From: Shewanella livingstonensis
GTDB taxonomy: Bacteria > Pseudomonadota > Gammaproteobacteria > Enterobacterales > Shewanellaceae
Direction: 5' to 3'
DNA: 64,000 nucleotides
Assembly (NCBI RefSeq): GCF_003855395.1
Contig: NZ_CP034015.1
Location: 186,001 to 250,000 of the forward strand
Part shown: in pieces, positions 1-9,786 of the stretch
How the letters are laid out: every line of letters starts with the position of its first letter
Position numbering within the stretch: position 1 is the first letter of the stretch
Translations under genes and position numbers: made by a program
The notes under the pieces: model-generated
Told to the model about the DNA's origin: nothing
The model's input: only the letters and a program-made list of their open reading frames with translations
Database searches by the model: none

Positions 1-518
<518 letters not shown>

Positions 519-737
519 AAGTTCTTTTGACACATCCCCTTAAGAATGTATCGGCTCAATGAATTCTGATTTTGTTTTCTAAATCCCGAAGAACCTAGAT
601 AACGTTTGTACATATTACTATGAACACTCATCGTTGCATTGAGTTTAAATTTTTTGATTGCCAACATTCCGAAGAACAGAAGACAATTTCGAATAACTCA
701 ATACCTGTGAATGTCCACACAGATTTCTTGTTTAGAT

Positions 738-748
738 TGTTAAAGAAC
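738..748 (-). promoter_or_regulatory. rrn antitermination boxA
   Basis: On the minus strand the sequence reads GTTCTTTAACA, differing by one base from the E. coli rrn boxA core GCTCTTTAACA. It lies in the leader downstream of both promoters and about 220 bases before the 16S 5' end, as expected for NusB/NusE-dependent antitermination. Confidence 0.75.
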
Positions 749-806
749 GTGATGTCGATTTTTCAGACATCGCCATAAGACGCTAGGTCGTTGGCTTGGG
801 GTGCGT

Positions 807-834
807 ATTCTACGCTTTCCCGTGTCGGCGTCAA
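807..834 (-). promoter_or_regulatory. rrn promoter P2
   Basis: The minus strand shows TTGACG (834-829), a 16-base spacer and TAGAAT (812-807), followed by a GC-containing discriminator (ACGCACC). A strong -35, a 16-base spacer and a GC-rich discriminator are typical of stringently controlled rrn promoters. Confidence 0.8.
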
Positions 835-939
835 GTGTTTTTTCAAACTTTCTTTTCGCCTTGAATTCAGTGTTATTAACCACTTAACTCAACCCAACTC
901 GGTGACCGCTTTCGCTGTCTGCCGTGTCAGTGGATGCGC

Positions 940-967
940 ATTATAGGCAACACAAGATTTTGTGCAA
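940..967 (-). promoter_or_regulatory. rrn promoter P1
   Basis: The minus strand shows TTGCAC (967-962), a 16-base spacer and a perfect TATAAT (945-940), followed by GCGCA. It lies about 130 bases upstream of P2, giving the tandem P1/P2 arrangement usual for gammaproteobacterial rrn operons. The AT-rich sequence upstream of the -35 could act as an UP element. Confidence 0.75.
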
Positions 968-1031
968 GCATAAAAACACTGAATATTGCAAAAACATGAC
1001 TAACAGGTGCTTTTTCAATCGAAAAGAACAA

Positions 1032-1054
1032 AAAAGGGACTGTTAGTCCCTTTT
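1032..1054 (-). terminator. intrinsic terminator of ccoG
   Basis: A perfect 10-bp inverted repeat (AAAAGGGACT / AGTCCCTTTT) with a 3-base loop ends in a T-rich run on the minus strand. It starts 20 bases after the ccoG stop codon and insulates ccoG from the rrn promoters. Confidence 0.85.
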
Positions 1055-1073
1055 ATGCCTATTTGCCTCAGTT

Positions 1074-2501
1074 CTAATCGCCGAAGAATCTAGTTTCCTG
1101 TTTGATTTCTATTGGACTACCTTCTATTACTGCAGTAATTTTAATGTCAATTTTAGTAATACTTCTCTTTAACTCGATAGGATCGACAGCAATACTAATT
1201 GGCAAGGTTATAACTTCACCTGATTCTATTGATACGTGCTGTGGGCCAATCCATTGAGCATTAGGCAAACCTTCAACACTTAACTCATACTCTTGTGGTT
1301 GTTCTGTTTTATTAAGAATTTTAATCGTAAAGGTATTCTCGGTGTTGCCTTGGTTGTTTTGGCGATAAAGAGAGTTTCGATCACGAATAACGTCCATACG
1401 CACAGGCGCAATGGTTGCGCTGGCATAGATGAAGATTAATATCATGACGGTTAGTACCACACCGTAACCCACTAGCTTAGGTCTTAACACTTTCTCTTCA
1501 ATACCATCCAGTTTGTTTTCGGTGGTGTAACTGATCAACCCTTTGTCGTATCCCATTCGTTCCATCGTGTTATCGCATGCATCGATACAAGCACCACAGT
1601 TAATACATTCGTATTGCAGACCATTACGTATATCAATCCCTGTTGGACAAACTTGTACACATAAATCGCAATCGATGCAGTCACCTAAGCCCATCTCTTT
1701 TGGATCTTGTTTGCGAGTACGAGGACCACGTGTTTCTCCACGCTGGGTGTCGTAACCGACTATATAGGTATTTTTATCAAACATGGCGGCTTGGAAACGG
1801 GCATAAGGACACATGTGAATACACATAATCTCCCGCATCCATCCAGCATTACCGTATGTTGCAATGGTAAAGAAAACCACCCAAAAATATATTCCACCTC
1901 CAGCATTGAGAGTAAAAACATCGATGTAGAGTTCGCGGCTTGGTATAAAGTACGACACAAATGTAGTTGCTGTTAGTAATGAAACCAGTAACCAAGATGT
2001 GTGTTTAGCTGTTTTACGCCATAGCTTATTAACACTCCATGGCATTTGATCTAGTTTTATACGTTTATTACGTGCGCCTTCAAACTTTTCTTCAAACCAG
2101 ATAAAGATAAAGGTCCACACAGTTTGTGGGCAAGTATAACCACACCATACTCTACCTAGATAAGTGGTAACGAAAAACAGCCCAAATGCAGCTATCATAA
2201 AGAGTGCCGCAAGTAAGGTAAGATCTTGTGGCCAAATAGTTAAACCAAACACATGAAATTTTTGCTCGGCAAGATGAAACCAAACTGCTTGACGATCTCC
2301 CCATGGTAACCAGGGAAGAAGTAAGAAGAACAGCATGGCAATCCAACCCATATAACGTCGTAGGGTTGTCCATAAGCCATCGACAGCTCTTACGTAAATA
2401 CGGTTGCGCGGATTGAAGCTGTCTGCTTTACTAGCATCAGGTTGATGAATTTTAATACGTTGTTGTTTGGAAAAGTCCTTGGGGTTAGATTCTGTCGTCA
2501 T
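1074..2501 (-). CDS. ccoG: CcoG, cbb3 cytochrome oxidase accessory protein (FixG/RdxA family)
   Basis: This is a 475-residue polytopic inner-membrane iron-sulfur protein. Several hydrophobic helices fill residues 45-230 and one more lies near 340-360. The conserved motifs WCGYTCPQ and MCIHMCPYARFQ are present. A 2x[4Fe-4S] ferredoxin block (CIDCDLCVQVCP, then CINCGACIDACD) sits at about residues 273-310, and an Ig-like FixG C-terminal domain follows. The family reduces or handles copper during assembly of the CuB centre of cbb3 oxidase. The ATG at 2501 is the natural start. The ccoNOPQ genes are not adjacent, so this copy stands alone, divergent from the small gene at 2578. Confidence 0.93.
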   Translation of the reverse strand: MTTESNPKDFSKQQRIKIHQPDASKADSFNPRNRIYVRAVDGLWTTLRRYMGWIAMLFFLLLPWLPWGDRQAVWFHLAEQKFHVFGLTIWPQDLTLLAALFMIAAFGLFFVTTYLGRVWCGYTCPQTVWTFIFIWFEEKFEGARNKRIKLDQMPWSVNKLWRKTAKHTSWLLVSLLTATTFVSYFIPSRELYIDVFTLNAGGGIYFWVVFFTIATYGNAGWMREIMCIHMCPYARFQAAMFDKNTYIVGYDTQRGETRGPRTRKQDPKEMGLGDCIDCDLCVQVCPTGIDIRNGLQYECINCGACIDACDNTMERMGYDKGLISYTTENKLDGIEEKVLRPKLVGYGVVLTVMILIFIYASATIAPVRMDVIRDRNSLYRQNNQGNTENTFTIKILNKTEQPQEYELSVEGLPNAQWIGPQHVSIESGEVITLPISIAVDPIELKRSITKIDIKITAVIEGSPIEIKQETRFFGD

Positions 2502-2577
2502 GTTACAGCCTTACTGCTTTAATATTGAACGATAACTAGCTTATTATATAGGTAATAACACATTATTGGATAAAAAG

Positions 2578-2925
2578 ATGAGAGGCTGGATAGGATTAGC
2601 AATAATTGCGGGGGTTATTTATTATTTCGCGACAGAAACAGATAAGCTTGATAAGCCGATTAATGACATTAAAAGTATCTTTACTAAGGCGGACAAAAAG
2701 CTTGATTCGATGACGGGCACAAAAATCATTAAAATCGACAAGCACTTACCGCAAATTAAGGCGGAAATATATGAGCGCTTATCAACGATTGAAATTCGCG
2801 AGTTAGACGGTGTATTTACCAGTAACGAAGCAATAGCAGAATTTAAAGATCAATACTGCCATAGCAGTGCTCACCACCCGGTGTTCACCAAAGAAAACTT
2901 ACAATTTATTTGCGATAAAATCTAA
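2578..2925 (+). CDS. hypothetical single-pass membrane protein
   Basis: A small protein of unknown function, about 115 residues from the ATG at 2578. An in-frame TTG at 2566 is possible but has no better ribosome site; a GGA lies 8 bases before the ATG. Residues 3-18 are a hydrophobic segment (WIGLAIIAGVIYYFA), probably a membrane anchor, followed by a Lys/Asp-rich soluble domain. The C-terminal half has two cysteines and a His-His pair (CHSSAHH, then FICDKI). It is divergent from ccoG and precedes menB. I recognise no named domain. Confidence 0.7.
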   Translation: MRGWIGLAIIAGVIYYFATETDKLDKPINDIKSIFTKADKKLDSMTGTKIIKIDKHLPQIKAEIYERLSTIEIRELDGVFTSNEAIAEFKDQYCHSSAHHPVFTKENLQFICDKI

Positions 2926-3023
2926 TAACTCGAGTTAGTTAACGGTTTTATGGTAACAAATTGACCTAAGTATCAAATACGCCTAGCCTTTATGTAATAC
3001 TTATAATAGGGGCTAGTTTTTTT

Positions 3024-3938
3024 ATGACACAATCACCAACTGAATCGGTATCAGACATCTTTGACCCTGACTTATGGGATGCTGTCGATGGATTCAACTT
3101 TGAAGACATCACTTATCACCGCGCAAAATCCCAAGGTACAGTGCGTATCGCCATCAATCGTCCTGATTGCCTTAATTCATTCCGCCCTAAAACCGTAGAT
3201 GAACTTTTTATTGCTTTAGACCACGCAAGACAATGGTCTGATGTAGGCTGCGTTCTGTTAACAGGTAATGGACCATCAGCAAAAGGTCAGTACTCATTTT
3301 GCGCAGGCGGCGATCAACGTATTCGCGGTAAAGATGGCTATAAGTATGAAGGGGCCGAAGAAGGTAAACCAGATGTCGCACGTATGGGACGCCTGCATAT
3401 ATTAGAGGTGCAGCGTTTAATTAGGTTTATGCCAAAGATAGTGATTGCAGTCGTACCGGGTTGGGCTGTTGGCGGCGGCCATAGTTTACATGTAGTGTGT
3501 GATTTAACCTTAGCCTCTAAAGAACATGCCATCTTTAAACAAACCGACCCAGATGTAGGCAGTTTTGACTCAGGATACGGTAGTGCATACTTAGCGAAGA
3601 TGATTGGTCAAAAACGTGCCCGAGAAATCTTCTTCCTTGGATTTAATTACTCTGCAGAAGAAGCCTTTAATATGGGCATGGTTAACCGTGCTATTCCCCA
3701 TGCCGAATTAGAAACAGAAGCCTTAGTTTGGGCCAAAGAAATTAACTCTAAATCGCCGACGGCAATGCGCATGCTTAAGTATGGCTTTAATATGGCTGAC
3801 GATGGCTTGGTTGGACAGCAATTGTTTGCTGGCGAAGCGACACGCTTAGCTTATGCTAGCGAAGAAGCTCAAGAAGGTCGTGATGCCTTTTTAGAAAAGC
3901 GCGATCAAGACTTTTCACGTTTTCCTTGGCATTACTAA
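3024..3938 (+). CDS. menB: 1,4-dihydroxy-2-naphthoyl-CoA synthase
   Basis: A crotonase-fold enzyme of menaquinone synthesis that closes the second ring of o-succinylbenzoyl-CoA to give 1,4-dihydroxy-2-naphthoyl-CoA in the cytoplasm. At 304 residues it is slightly longer than E. coli MenB (285). Visible signatures are the oxyanion-hole segments FCAGGDQR and PGWAVGGGHSLH, the MenB-typical DPDVGSFDSGYGS, and the C-terminal GRDAFLEKRDQDFSRFPW. No other men gene is adjacent. In Shewanella menaquinone feeds anaerobic respiration through CymA-type pathways, so the gene should matter physiologically. Confidence 0.95.
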   Translation: MTQSPTESVSDIFDPDLWDAVDGFNFEDITYHRAKSQGTVRIAINRPDCLNSFRPKTVDELFIALDHARQWSDVGCVLLTGNGPSAKGQYSFCAGGDQRIRGKDGYKYEGAEEGKPDVARMGRLHILEVQRLIRFMPKIVIAVVPGWAVGGGHSLHVVCDLTLASKEHAIFKQTDPDVGSFDSGYGSAYLAKMIGQKRAREIFFLGFNYSAEEAFNMGMVNRAIPHAELETEALVWAKEINSKSPTAMRMLKYGFNMADDGLVGQQLFAGEATRLAYASEEAQEGRDAFLEKRDQDFSRFPWHY

Positions 3939-3987
3939 TCTCAACGAATAAGTGTGCGCTAAATTAACTCATCTTATTTGCCAGCTT

Positions 3988-4012
3988 AAAGCCCTTTTAA
4001 GGGCTTTTATTA
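3988..4012 (+). terminator. intrinsic terminator of menB
   Basis: AAAGCCCTT and AAGGGCTTT flank a two-base loop and are followed by a T-rich tail (TTATTATTTT). The hairpin starts 50 bases after the menB stop. Confidence 0.8.
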
Positions 4013-4083
4013 TTTTAGGCATTAAGATTAAAAATCGTAATCGAAATTTTCATTGGTAATAATCGAATTAACCCTCTTTACAT

Positions 4084-4102
4084 GATAATGATAACTGTTA
4101 TC
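4084..4102 (+). promoter_or_regulatory. putative Fur box upstream of the DUF2061 gene
   Basis: GATAATGATAACTGTTATC matches the classical 19-base Fur consensus GATAATGATAATCATTATC at 16 of 19 positions. It sits inside an exact 8-3-8 inverted repeat (AATGATAA ctg TTATCATT). It lies 30 bases before the start codon, where bound Fur would block transcription or its start. Confidence 0.65.
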
Positions 4103-4131
4103 ATTTAAATAAATCAACAGGGGGATTTACC

Positions 4132-4353
4132 ATGAAAAAGACTATTAGCTTTGCCATTTTACACTTTAGTGTCGCATTTACGATTACCTACCTATTAACC
4201 GGTAGCATTATTATCGGTGGCACCATCGCCCTGCTTGAACCAGCAGTTAATACCGTGGTGTTTTATTTTCATGACAAAGTGTGGAAAAACATTGAGGCAA
4301 AAAAAATCCAGCAAGCTGAACTATCTATAGAGTCTGCACAGTTGGTAGGTTAA
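4132..4353 (+). CDS. DUF2061 family small membrane protein
   Basis: A 73-residue protein matching the DUF2061 pattern: a first hydrophobic stretch containing HFSVAFTITYLLTG, a second containing GGTIALLEPAVNT, then FHDKVW and a charged tail. It is probably two membrane helices. The family's function is unknown. GGGGG stands 8 bases before the ATG, a strong ribosome site. The near-consensus Fur box just upstream suggests expression under iron limitation, which is an inference. Confidence 0.85.
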   Translation: MKKTISFAILHFSVAFTITYLLTGSIIIGGTIALLEPAVNTVVFYFHDKVWKNIEAKKIQQAELSIESAQLVG

Positions 4354-4420
4354 GGCCATGACCATATTAATGACCATGACCTTAGCAACATGTACTGACT
4401 AGTACATTCTAACTAACACA

Positions 4421-6385
4421 CTATGCAAGTTTAACAATAGCAACATCGTAGGCAGCAAGACTTGCACTGCCCAACACATATTGGCCTTGTAATTCACTAG
4501 GTACCGTTTGCGGATAACCAGCATAGTTGAATAGGTAAGTATACTGACCACGTTGCACAACTCGTACATCTTTAGGTAAGGTAAGTATGGTTAAATCTAA
4601 CTCTGTTGCGAGTGTTTTAAAGTACTCGAGTAAAAAAATATCACAGGTTAATGTCGCCACATAACTGGTATTTTGATGACGTGCAACCGCTGGGTTACCG
4701 TCATGATAAGTCGCGACAACATTCACACCATCAGCAAGTTCTAGCTCTTCTCGCCAGCACTGACTTTCAAATTTAGCCCCGTTAAAATGCAATACTTCAC
4801 TGCAATCTGGACGAATGGTTTCAGTAGATAGCACCCGCACTGGTACCAAAGCTTGAAATACGCCCGGTGCTAAAGTTGGCACTAATGACAACTCATCCGT
4901 TTTACTACCCGATCGAGGGCCAATGACCAAATGCACCTTAGCTTGCTGACACTTATCAACAAAAGCTTGCGGCACTATCGGTAAACACGGTGCGACCACT
5001 AATGCATAAGGCGTTAAATCATGGTCTACCGACACAAAATCTACCGCTAAACCAAGTTGGCGTAATGCCGAATAATAGGCAAACTCAACTCGTTGGTGAT
5101 TATAACTGTCGCCTTGGCGTTCAATCTCGGTCACCCACTGGCTATTTGCGCCAGTAACAATAGCAACTTTAGCTTGTACAGGATCGCTAATGGTAAAATC
5201 GACTTTGGCCAATTCATCACGCATTTGTTCCACTTCAGCCCATGCTGCAGCTTTTGAATTGTCGTTACGCTTAATACCTGCATGCATCTGCTCTTGAGCA
5301 AACGGCACTTGGCGCCAACGGAAATAGCACACGCAGTCAGCGCCATGGGCAAATGCTTGCCATGACCACAGTCTTACCATGCCTTTTTCAGGACGCGGAT
5401 TATGATGAGCCCAGTTCACTGGCCCTGGTTGCTGTTCCATCACCCAAAAGTTTTTGTTACTTACACCACGACTTTGGTCAAACGAATAACTTGAAAAGTC
5501 AGGATGACCTGTACGCATATACGGCTTAAATTGCTCTGCAGGCATGTGCTTAAAGAACATGTCTGAACGGCCTAATGGATAGTTATCGTAACTAACAAAA
5601 TCGAGGTTTTTAGCTAAAGCAAAATTATCGGTTTGCGTGTCGACCAAAGGAATAAAGTTGTGGGTAACAAAGCGGTTAGGCGCATGAGTGCGAATAATAT
5701 CAACCATTGCATCGTGAAACTTGACCACTTGATCAGAACTAAACCGGCGATAGGCTAGCTGATGCGCAGGGTTGGTTTCGGTCACGGCTAAAATAGGCAA
5801 TTCTATTTGTTCAAAGTTTTGGTATTCCATCGACCAAAACACATTACCCCATGCCGTATTGAGCTTTTCTACATCATTTTGATAATAGTCTTTACACCAT
5901 TGCTGAAATGCCAGTTTAGCGACTAACGAACCACTATGGGTGGTATCGTGACAAGCAATTTCATTGTCCGTTTGCCAGCCACACACACTTGGATGCTTAC
6001 CATAACGTTCAGCGATAACGGTCGAAATACGCATCGCTTCACGAAAGTAGTTTTCGCTCGAAAAGTCATAATGACGACGTGAACCAAATCCACGTGTGGT
6101 GCCGGTTTTAATGTCGACAGGTAAAATGTCAGGATATTTGTCAATTAACCACTTTGGCGGTGTTGCCGTAGGGGTGCACATGATCACTTGTAGCCCTTCA
6201 TTGGCTAAGGTTTCAATCGCACGATCTAACCACTCAAAAGAATACTCACCATCGCAGGTTTCAATTCTAGACCAAGCAAACTCGCCAATACGCACATACT
6301 GCAATCCAAGCTGACGCATTTCTTGTGCATCTTGTTGCCACATAGATTCAGGCCAATGCTCAGGGTAATAGCAAACTCCTAACAT
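4421..6385 (-). CDS. beta-galactosidase, glycoside hydrolase family 42
   Basis: This enzyme hydrolyses terminal beta-galactosides. The GH42 TIM barrel begins right at the start (GVCYYPEHWP). The predicted acid/base Glu lies in WQTDNEIAC (about residue 142) and the nucleophile Glu in FWVMEQQPGP (about 316). The trimerisation and C-terminal beta domains complete a protein of about 654 residues, normal for the family. There is no signal peptide, so it acts in the cytoplasm on imported sugars. The ATG at 6385 has GGAG six bases upstream; a TTG four codons earlier overlaps that ribosome site and is unlikely. It is divergent from the alpha-galactosidase gene. Confidence 0.93.
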   Translation of the reverse strand: MLGVCYYPEHWPESMWQQDAQEMRQLGLQYVRIGEFAWSRIETCDGEYSFEWLDRAIETLANEGLQVIMCTPTATPPKWLIDKYPDILPVDIKTGTTRGFGSRRHYDFSSENYFREAMRISTVIAERYGKHPSVCGWQTDNEIACHDTTHSGSLVAKLAFQQWCKDYYQNDVEKLNTAWGNVFWSMEYQNFEQIELPILAVTETNPAHQLAYRRFSSDQVVKFHDAMVDIIRTHAPNRFVTHNFIPLVDTQTDNFALAKNLDFVSYDNYPLGRSDMFFKHMPAEQFKPYMRTGHPDFSSYSFDQSRGVSNKNFWVMEQQPGPVNWAHHNPRPEKGMVRLWSWQAFAHGADCVCYFRWRQVPFAQEQMHAGIKRNDNSKAAAWAEVEQMRDELAKVDFTISDPVQAKVAIVTGANSQWVTEIERQGDSYNHQRVEFAYYSALRQLGLAVDFVSVDHDLTPYALVVAPCLPIVPQAFVDKCQQAKVHLVIGPRSGSKTDELSLVPTLAPGVFQALVPVRVLSTETIRPDCSEVLHFNGAKFESQCWREELELADGVNVVATYHDGNPAVARHQNTSYVATLTCDIFLLEYFKTLATELDLTILTLPKDVRVVQRGQYTYLFNYAGYPQTVPSELQGQYVLGSASLAAYDVAIVKLA

Positions 6386-6664
6386 GATAATCTCCAATAA
6401 ATTGTGCGTAAAACCTCAGGCTCGAATTGCGATATAGTTAAGGCTATAACTTGCAGATACAAGCAATATTACGGGATTGTTTGACGAATTTTTAATAATA
6501 GACAATATACTAACCCACTATTTATATGATATATAGTATTTTAAATATGCTGGTTATACATCGTCGCTATGTTGTTGCAAATGCGAGTGGCTCAATCCAC
6601 TGCATAACACGTTAATTGTGCAACAAACGGCTAAACGAGACTCTCAATCAAGGAACGTCAAATC
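6386..6664. promoter_or_regulatory. divergent promoter region of the two galactosidase genes
   Basis: This 279-base AT-rich gap controls the beta-galactosidase (left) and alpha-galactosidase (right). It contains ATATGATATATAGTA at 6524-6538, a 13/15 match to a sequence present twice in the glpD-galT gap (14125-14139 and 14242-14256). This may be a shared operator, but no regulator has been assigned. Confidence 0.4.
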
Positions 6665-8800
6665 ATGTCGCATCACCCACAATTCGTTTTACTGAACGGA
6701 CAACAGACAAGCTTAGTTGTCGATTGCAGTAATAAAACGCCTGCTATTCTCTATTTTGGCAAAAAACTATCACACAAAACCACCTTCGACATGATGAAGC
6801 AGCTTAACACTCGACAAGAAGCAAAATGTTCAGTTGTGGTTGAAGCGCCAATATCCTTATCGCCACTAATGGGTGAAGGTTTTACCGGCGCACCTGGCAT
6901 TGAAGTATTTGATAATAATATTGCCTGGTCTATTGGCGGTAAGCTCACGTCAGTCATCCAGCCTAATGCCAACGAAGTCATATTCGAGTCGGTAGACAGT
7001 CTGCGCAATCTTAGCGTTAAGCATCATTTAACACTTAATCCACACTCAGATGTATTAAGTGCCACCACCGAATTAACCAACCTTGGTAACACGAGTGTCA
7101 ATGTAAATTGGTGTGCCGCGCCGACGATTCCGATGCCATTACACATAGACCAAATCATGTCGTTTGAAGGCCGTTGGTCAAATGAGTTTCAACGTAAATC
7201 GTTTGATATGTTCTTAGGCAGTTTTGTGCGTGAAAACCGTAAAGGTAAAACCTCACACGACAACTTCCCAGGCATGGTAATGCACAACAAACTGACCCAC
7301 GAACAAGGCGGCGAATGTTACGGCTTCCATTTAGGCTGGAGCGGCAACCACAAAATGCGTGCCGAATTACTGGCAGAAGGTCGCAGCTACGCCCAACTAG
7401 GCGAGCTATTAATGCCAGGAGAACTTGCCCTAGCGCCTAATGAATCATATACAAGCCCAACGCTATACACAGCCTATTCTAACCAAGGTTTTAGCGGTTT
7501 ATCCCACCACTTCCATCAATATGTACGCCAGTCGTTAATTACCGATAAAGTACGCCAAAAGCCACGCCCTGTGCATTACAACACCTGGGAAGGTATTTAC
7601 TTTGATCATGATGTTGCTGTTTTACAAGCATTAGCAACCCAAGCCGCAGATATTGGTGCAGAGCGCTTTGTACTGGATGACGGTTGGTTTAAAGGTCGTC
7701 GTGGTGACTTTGCCGGTTTAGGTGACTGGACGGTAGACCGTGAGATTTATCCCGACGGTCTGCAACCCCTCATTGATCATGTTAATAACGTGGGTATGGA
7801 GTTTGGGTTGTGGTTTGAGCCTGAAATGGTTAACCCTGACAGTGACTTATATCGCAACCATCCTGAATGGACGCTGCAAACTGAAGGTAATGAACAACTG
7901 CAATTTAGAAAGCAGCTGGTACTCGACATGACCAACCCTGCGGTAACAGATTATTTATTTAATGCGATTAACGATATCTTGGTTGAATACCCAAAAATTC
8001 TTTATATCAAGTGGGACATGAACCGCGATTTAAATCACGCAGGCAATCTAGTCGGCAAACCGGCAGTACATAAACAAACACTAGCAGCTTATGCGTTAAT
8101 TGAACGCCTAAAGCAAGCAAACTCACATGTTGAAATTGAAAGCTGCTCATCAGGTGGAGCACGAGTTGATTATGGCGTACTGCGCTATACCGACCGAGTT
8201 TGGACATCTGATTCAAATGACGCCTTAGATCGACTCACTATTCAGCGAGGTTGCTCGTTCTTCTTCCCTGCTGAAGTCATGGGTGCTCATGTGGGACCGC
8301 GTGATTGCCATATTACTGGTCGTAATATCAATATCGCGATGCGTGCTGCTGTGGCTTTCTTTGGTCATATGGGTATTGAAATGGATCCGCGTGAACTTAC
8401 CGATGATGAACGTCAGCAGTTACAACAAATCATTAAGCTGCACAAACAGCATCGTCAATTAATTCACAGCGGCAAGTTAGTACGTTTAAATACCGATGGT
8501 GACTCAATCAACTTTGGTATTGTGAATGTAGAACAAACTCAGGCCTTGTTTGCCTATAACAGTGTTAAAGAAACCCAGCGCACTAATCCACCGAAATATC
8601 ATTTTGCAGGCTTGGATGCTGATAAAGACTATAAAATTTCACTCGTATGGCCAGCAGGGTTTTCATTCTATTCACAATCGATATTAACTGTGATTGAGAA
8701 CCAAACATTTAGCGGCGAAGCATTAATGACCTTTGGTATGCAGTTACCGGTTACGTTCCCACAAACATCATTGATTTTTGAATTAAATCAACTGAAGTAA
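6665..8800 (+). CDS. alpha-galactosidase, glycoside hydrolase family 36
   Basis: This enzyme cleaves terminal alpha-galactose from oligosaccharides or galactosyl-glycerols. At 711 residues it has the usual GH36 length: an N-terminal beta-sandwich, a TIM barrel from about residue 310, and a short C-terminal beta domain. The barrel shows DDGWF, GLWFEPEMVNPDSDL, the nucleophile Asp451 in IKWDMNRD and the acid/base Asp516 in SDSNDALDR. The 65-residue spacing is near that of characterised GH36 enzymes. No signal peptide is visible, so it is cytoplasmic. AAGGA stands upstream of the ATG. Paired with a GH42 enzyme, it lets the cell process both anomers of linked galactose. Confidence 0.95.
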   Translation: MSHHPQFVLLNGQQTSLVVDCSNKTPAILYFGKKLSHKTTFDMMKQLNTRQEAKCSVVVEAPISLSPLMGEGFTGAPGIEVFDNNIAWSIGGKLTSVIQPNANEVIFESVDSLRNLSVKHHLTLNPHSDVLSATTELTNLGNTSVNVNWCAAPTIPMPLHIDQIMSFEGRWSNEFQRKSFDMFLGSFVRENRKGKTSHDNFPGMVMHNKLTHEQGGECYGFHLGWSGNHKMRAELLAEGRSYAQLGELLMPGELALAPNESYTSPTLYTAYSNQGFSGLSHHFHQYVRQSLITDKVRQKPRPVHYNTWEGIYFDHDVAVLQALATQAADIGAERFVLDDGWFKGRRGDFAGLGDWTVDREIYPDGLQPLIDHVNNVGMEFGLWFEPEMVNPDSDLYRNHPEWTLQTEGNEQLQFRKQLVLDMTNPAVTDYLFNAINDILVEYPKILYIKWDMNRDLNHAGNLVGKPAVHKQTLAAYALIERLKQANSHVEIESCSSGGARVDYGVLRYTDRVWTSDSNDALDRLTIQRGCSFFFPAEVMGAHVGPRDCHITGRNINIAMRAAVAFFGHMGIEMDPRELTDDERQQLQQIIKLHKQHRQLIHSGKLVRLNTDGDSINFGIVNVEQTQALFAYNSVKETQRTNPPKYHFAGLDADKDYKISLVWPAGFSFYSQSILTVIENQTFSGEALMTFGMQLPVTFPQTSLIFELNQLK

Positions 8801-8836
8801 TATTTTATACACCGCGTTTTGTTAATCCCCATAAGC

Positions 8837-8866
8837 AAAAGAGCACCTATATAGATGCTCTTTTTT
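8837..8866. terminator. bidirectional terminator
   Basis: AAAAGAGCA and TGCTCTTTT flank a 9-base loop, with T6 on the plus strand and T4 on the minus strand. It lies between the convergent alpha-galactosidase and GntR genes and can serve both. Confidence 0.8.
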
Positions 8867-8894
8867 ATTGGTCTGATTATAAGTGTTTTGTTGA

Positions 8895-9593
8895 TTATAA
8901 CTTTGACTCAATCAACTCAAGGGCTTCATCTAAAATCATCGATACTGCCGTGCGAGCTAGCTTAGGATCACGGGCTTTAATCGCATTAAATATTTCGGCA
9001 TGTTTTTGCACATCGGCACCCGACACACCTTTAATCTTGTTAGTGTAGCGAATGCTCACGCGCAATGCCGTGCCAATAAATTCGGTCAACTGTACAAAAA
9101 ATCGGTTACCACTGGCAATCAAAATACTGGTGTGGAAGGCAATATCAGCCTCTAAAGGATCATCCAAGCCTTGTTCAGCCTCAACCATACGTTCAAGAGC
9201 TTTTTCAATCGCAGCTAATTGCGCTTCAGACGCATTCATCGCTGCAAGCGCTGCTGCTTGTGGTTCTAGTGCGACCCGAACTTGAGTAAACTCTTTCAAT
9301 AATGCTAATGAGGGCTTGCTGCTTAAAATCCACTTCAACACATCAGTATCAAACATATTCCAATTACTTTCTGGTAATACCCGAATACCTTGCTTTGGGC
9401 GTGATGAAATCAAGCCTTTTGCAGACAGCATTTTTACCGCTTCTCGAGTTGAACTGCGGCTGACATCATATTCAATACATAAATCAGCTTCAGACGGTAA
9501 ACCTTCACCAACAGGGTAAACCCCTTTTACGATGGCAATGCCTAAGTCATGCGTTAATTGATGAGTTAAATTTTGACGTGGAGAACTGTTCAT
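8895..9593 (-). CDS. GntR-family regulator, FadR/FCD subfamily (DgoR-like)
   Basis: A DNA-binding repressor-type protein. The N-terminal winged helix-turn-helix (residues about 10-75) includes GEGLPSEADLCIEYDVSRSS and TREAVKMLSAKGL. A helical FCD effector domain from about residue 90 has the metal/ligand histidines (AFHTSI, KHAEIFNAI). The linker WNMFDTDVLKWI resembles the galactonate regulator DgoR. It is divergent from the SDR-dgoK-lactonase operon, so it probably responds to galactonate or a related acid. I use the ATG at 9593 (232 residues) because GGA lies 10 bases upstream; a TTG at 9608 is the alternative. Confidence 0.85.
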   Translation of the reverse strand: MNSSPRQNLTHQLTHDLGIAIVKGVYPVGEGLPSEADLCIEYDVSRSSTREAVKMLSAKGLISSRPKQGIRVLPESNWNMFDTDVLKWILSSKPSLALLKEFTQVRVALEPQAAALAAMNASEAQLAAIEKALERMVEAEQGLDDPLEADIAFHTSILIASGNRFFVQLTEFIGTALRVSIRYTNKIKGVSGADVQKHAEIFNAIKARDPKLARTAVSMILDEALELIESKL

Positions 9594-9786
9594 GCTTTTA
9601 CTGTCCAATATTCAGTACATAAATCTGTTATATCATATTTAAATGCAATACCGATATAACTTTGTTTTAACCGTTGTTAATGTTAGAAATGACTAGCATT
9701 ATTAACAACATTTATCGGATTAATACGTTAATCTCAAAGAACCGCTAGTTAACCATAATCAAAATAATAGGTTTGGAGCGTTATAA

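Larger units (their letters stand above)
519..1030 (-). other. rrn leader and promoter region
   Basis: This stretch between the 16S gene and the ccoG terminator has no protein gene. It holds the rRNA leader with an antitermination boxA and two tandem promoters, listed separately. The 250 bases nearest the 16S end are expected to pair with sequence beyond the 16S 3' end to form the RNase III processing stem, but the partner is outside the window. Confidence 0.8.
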
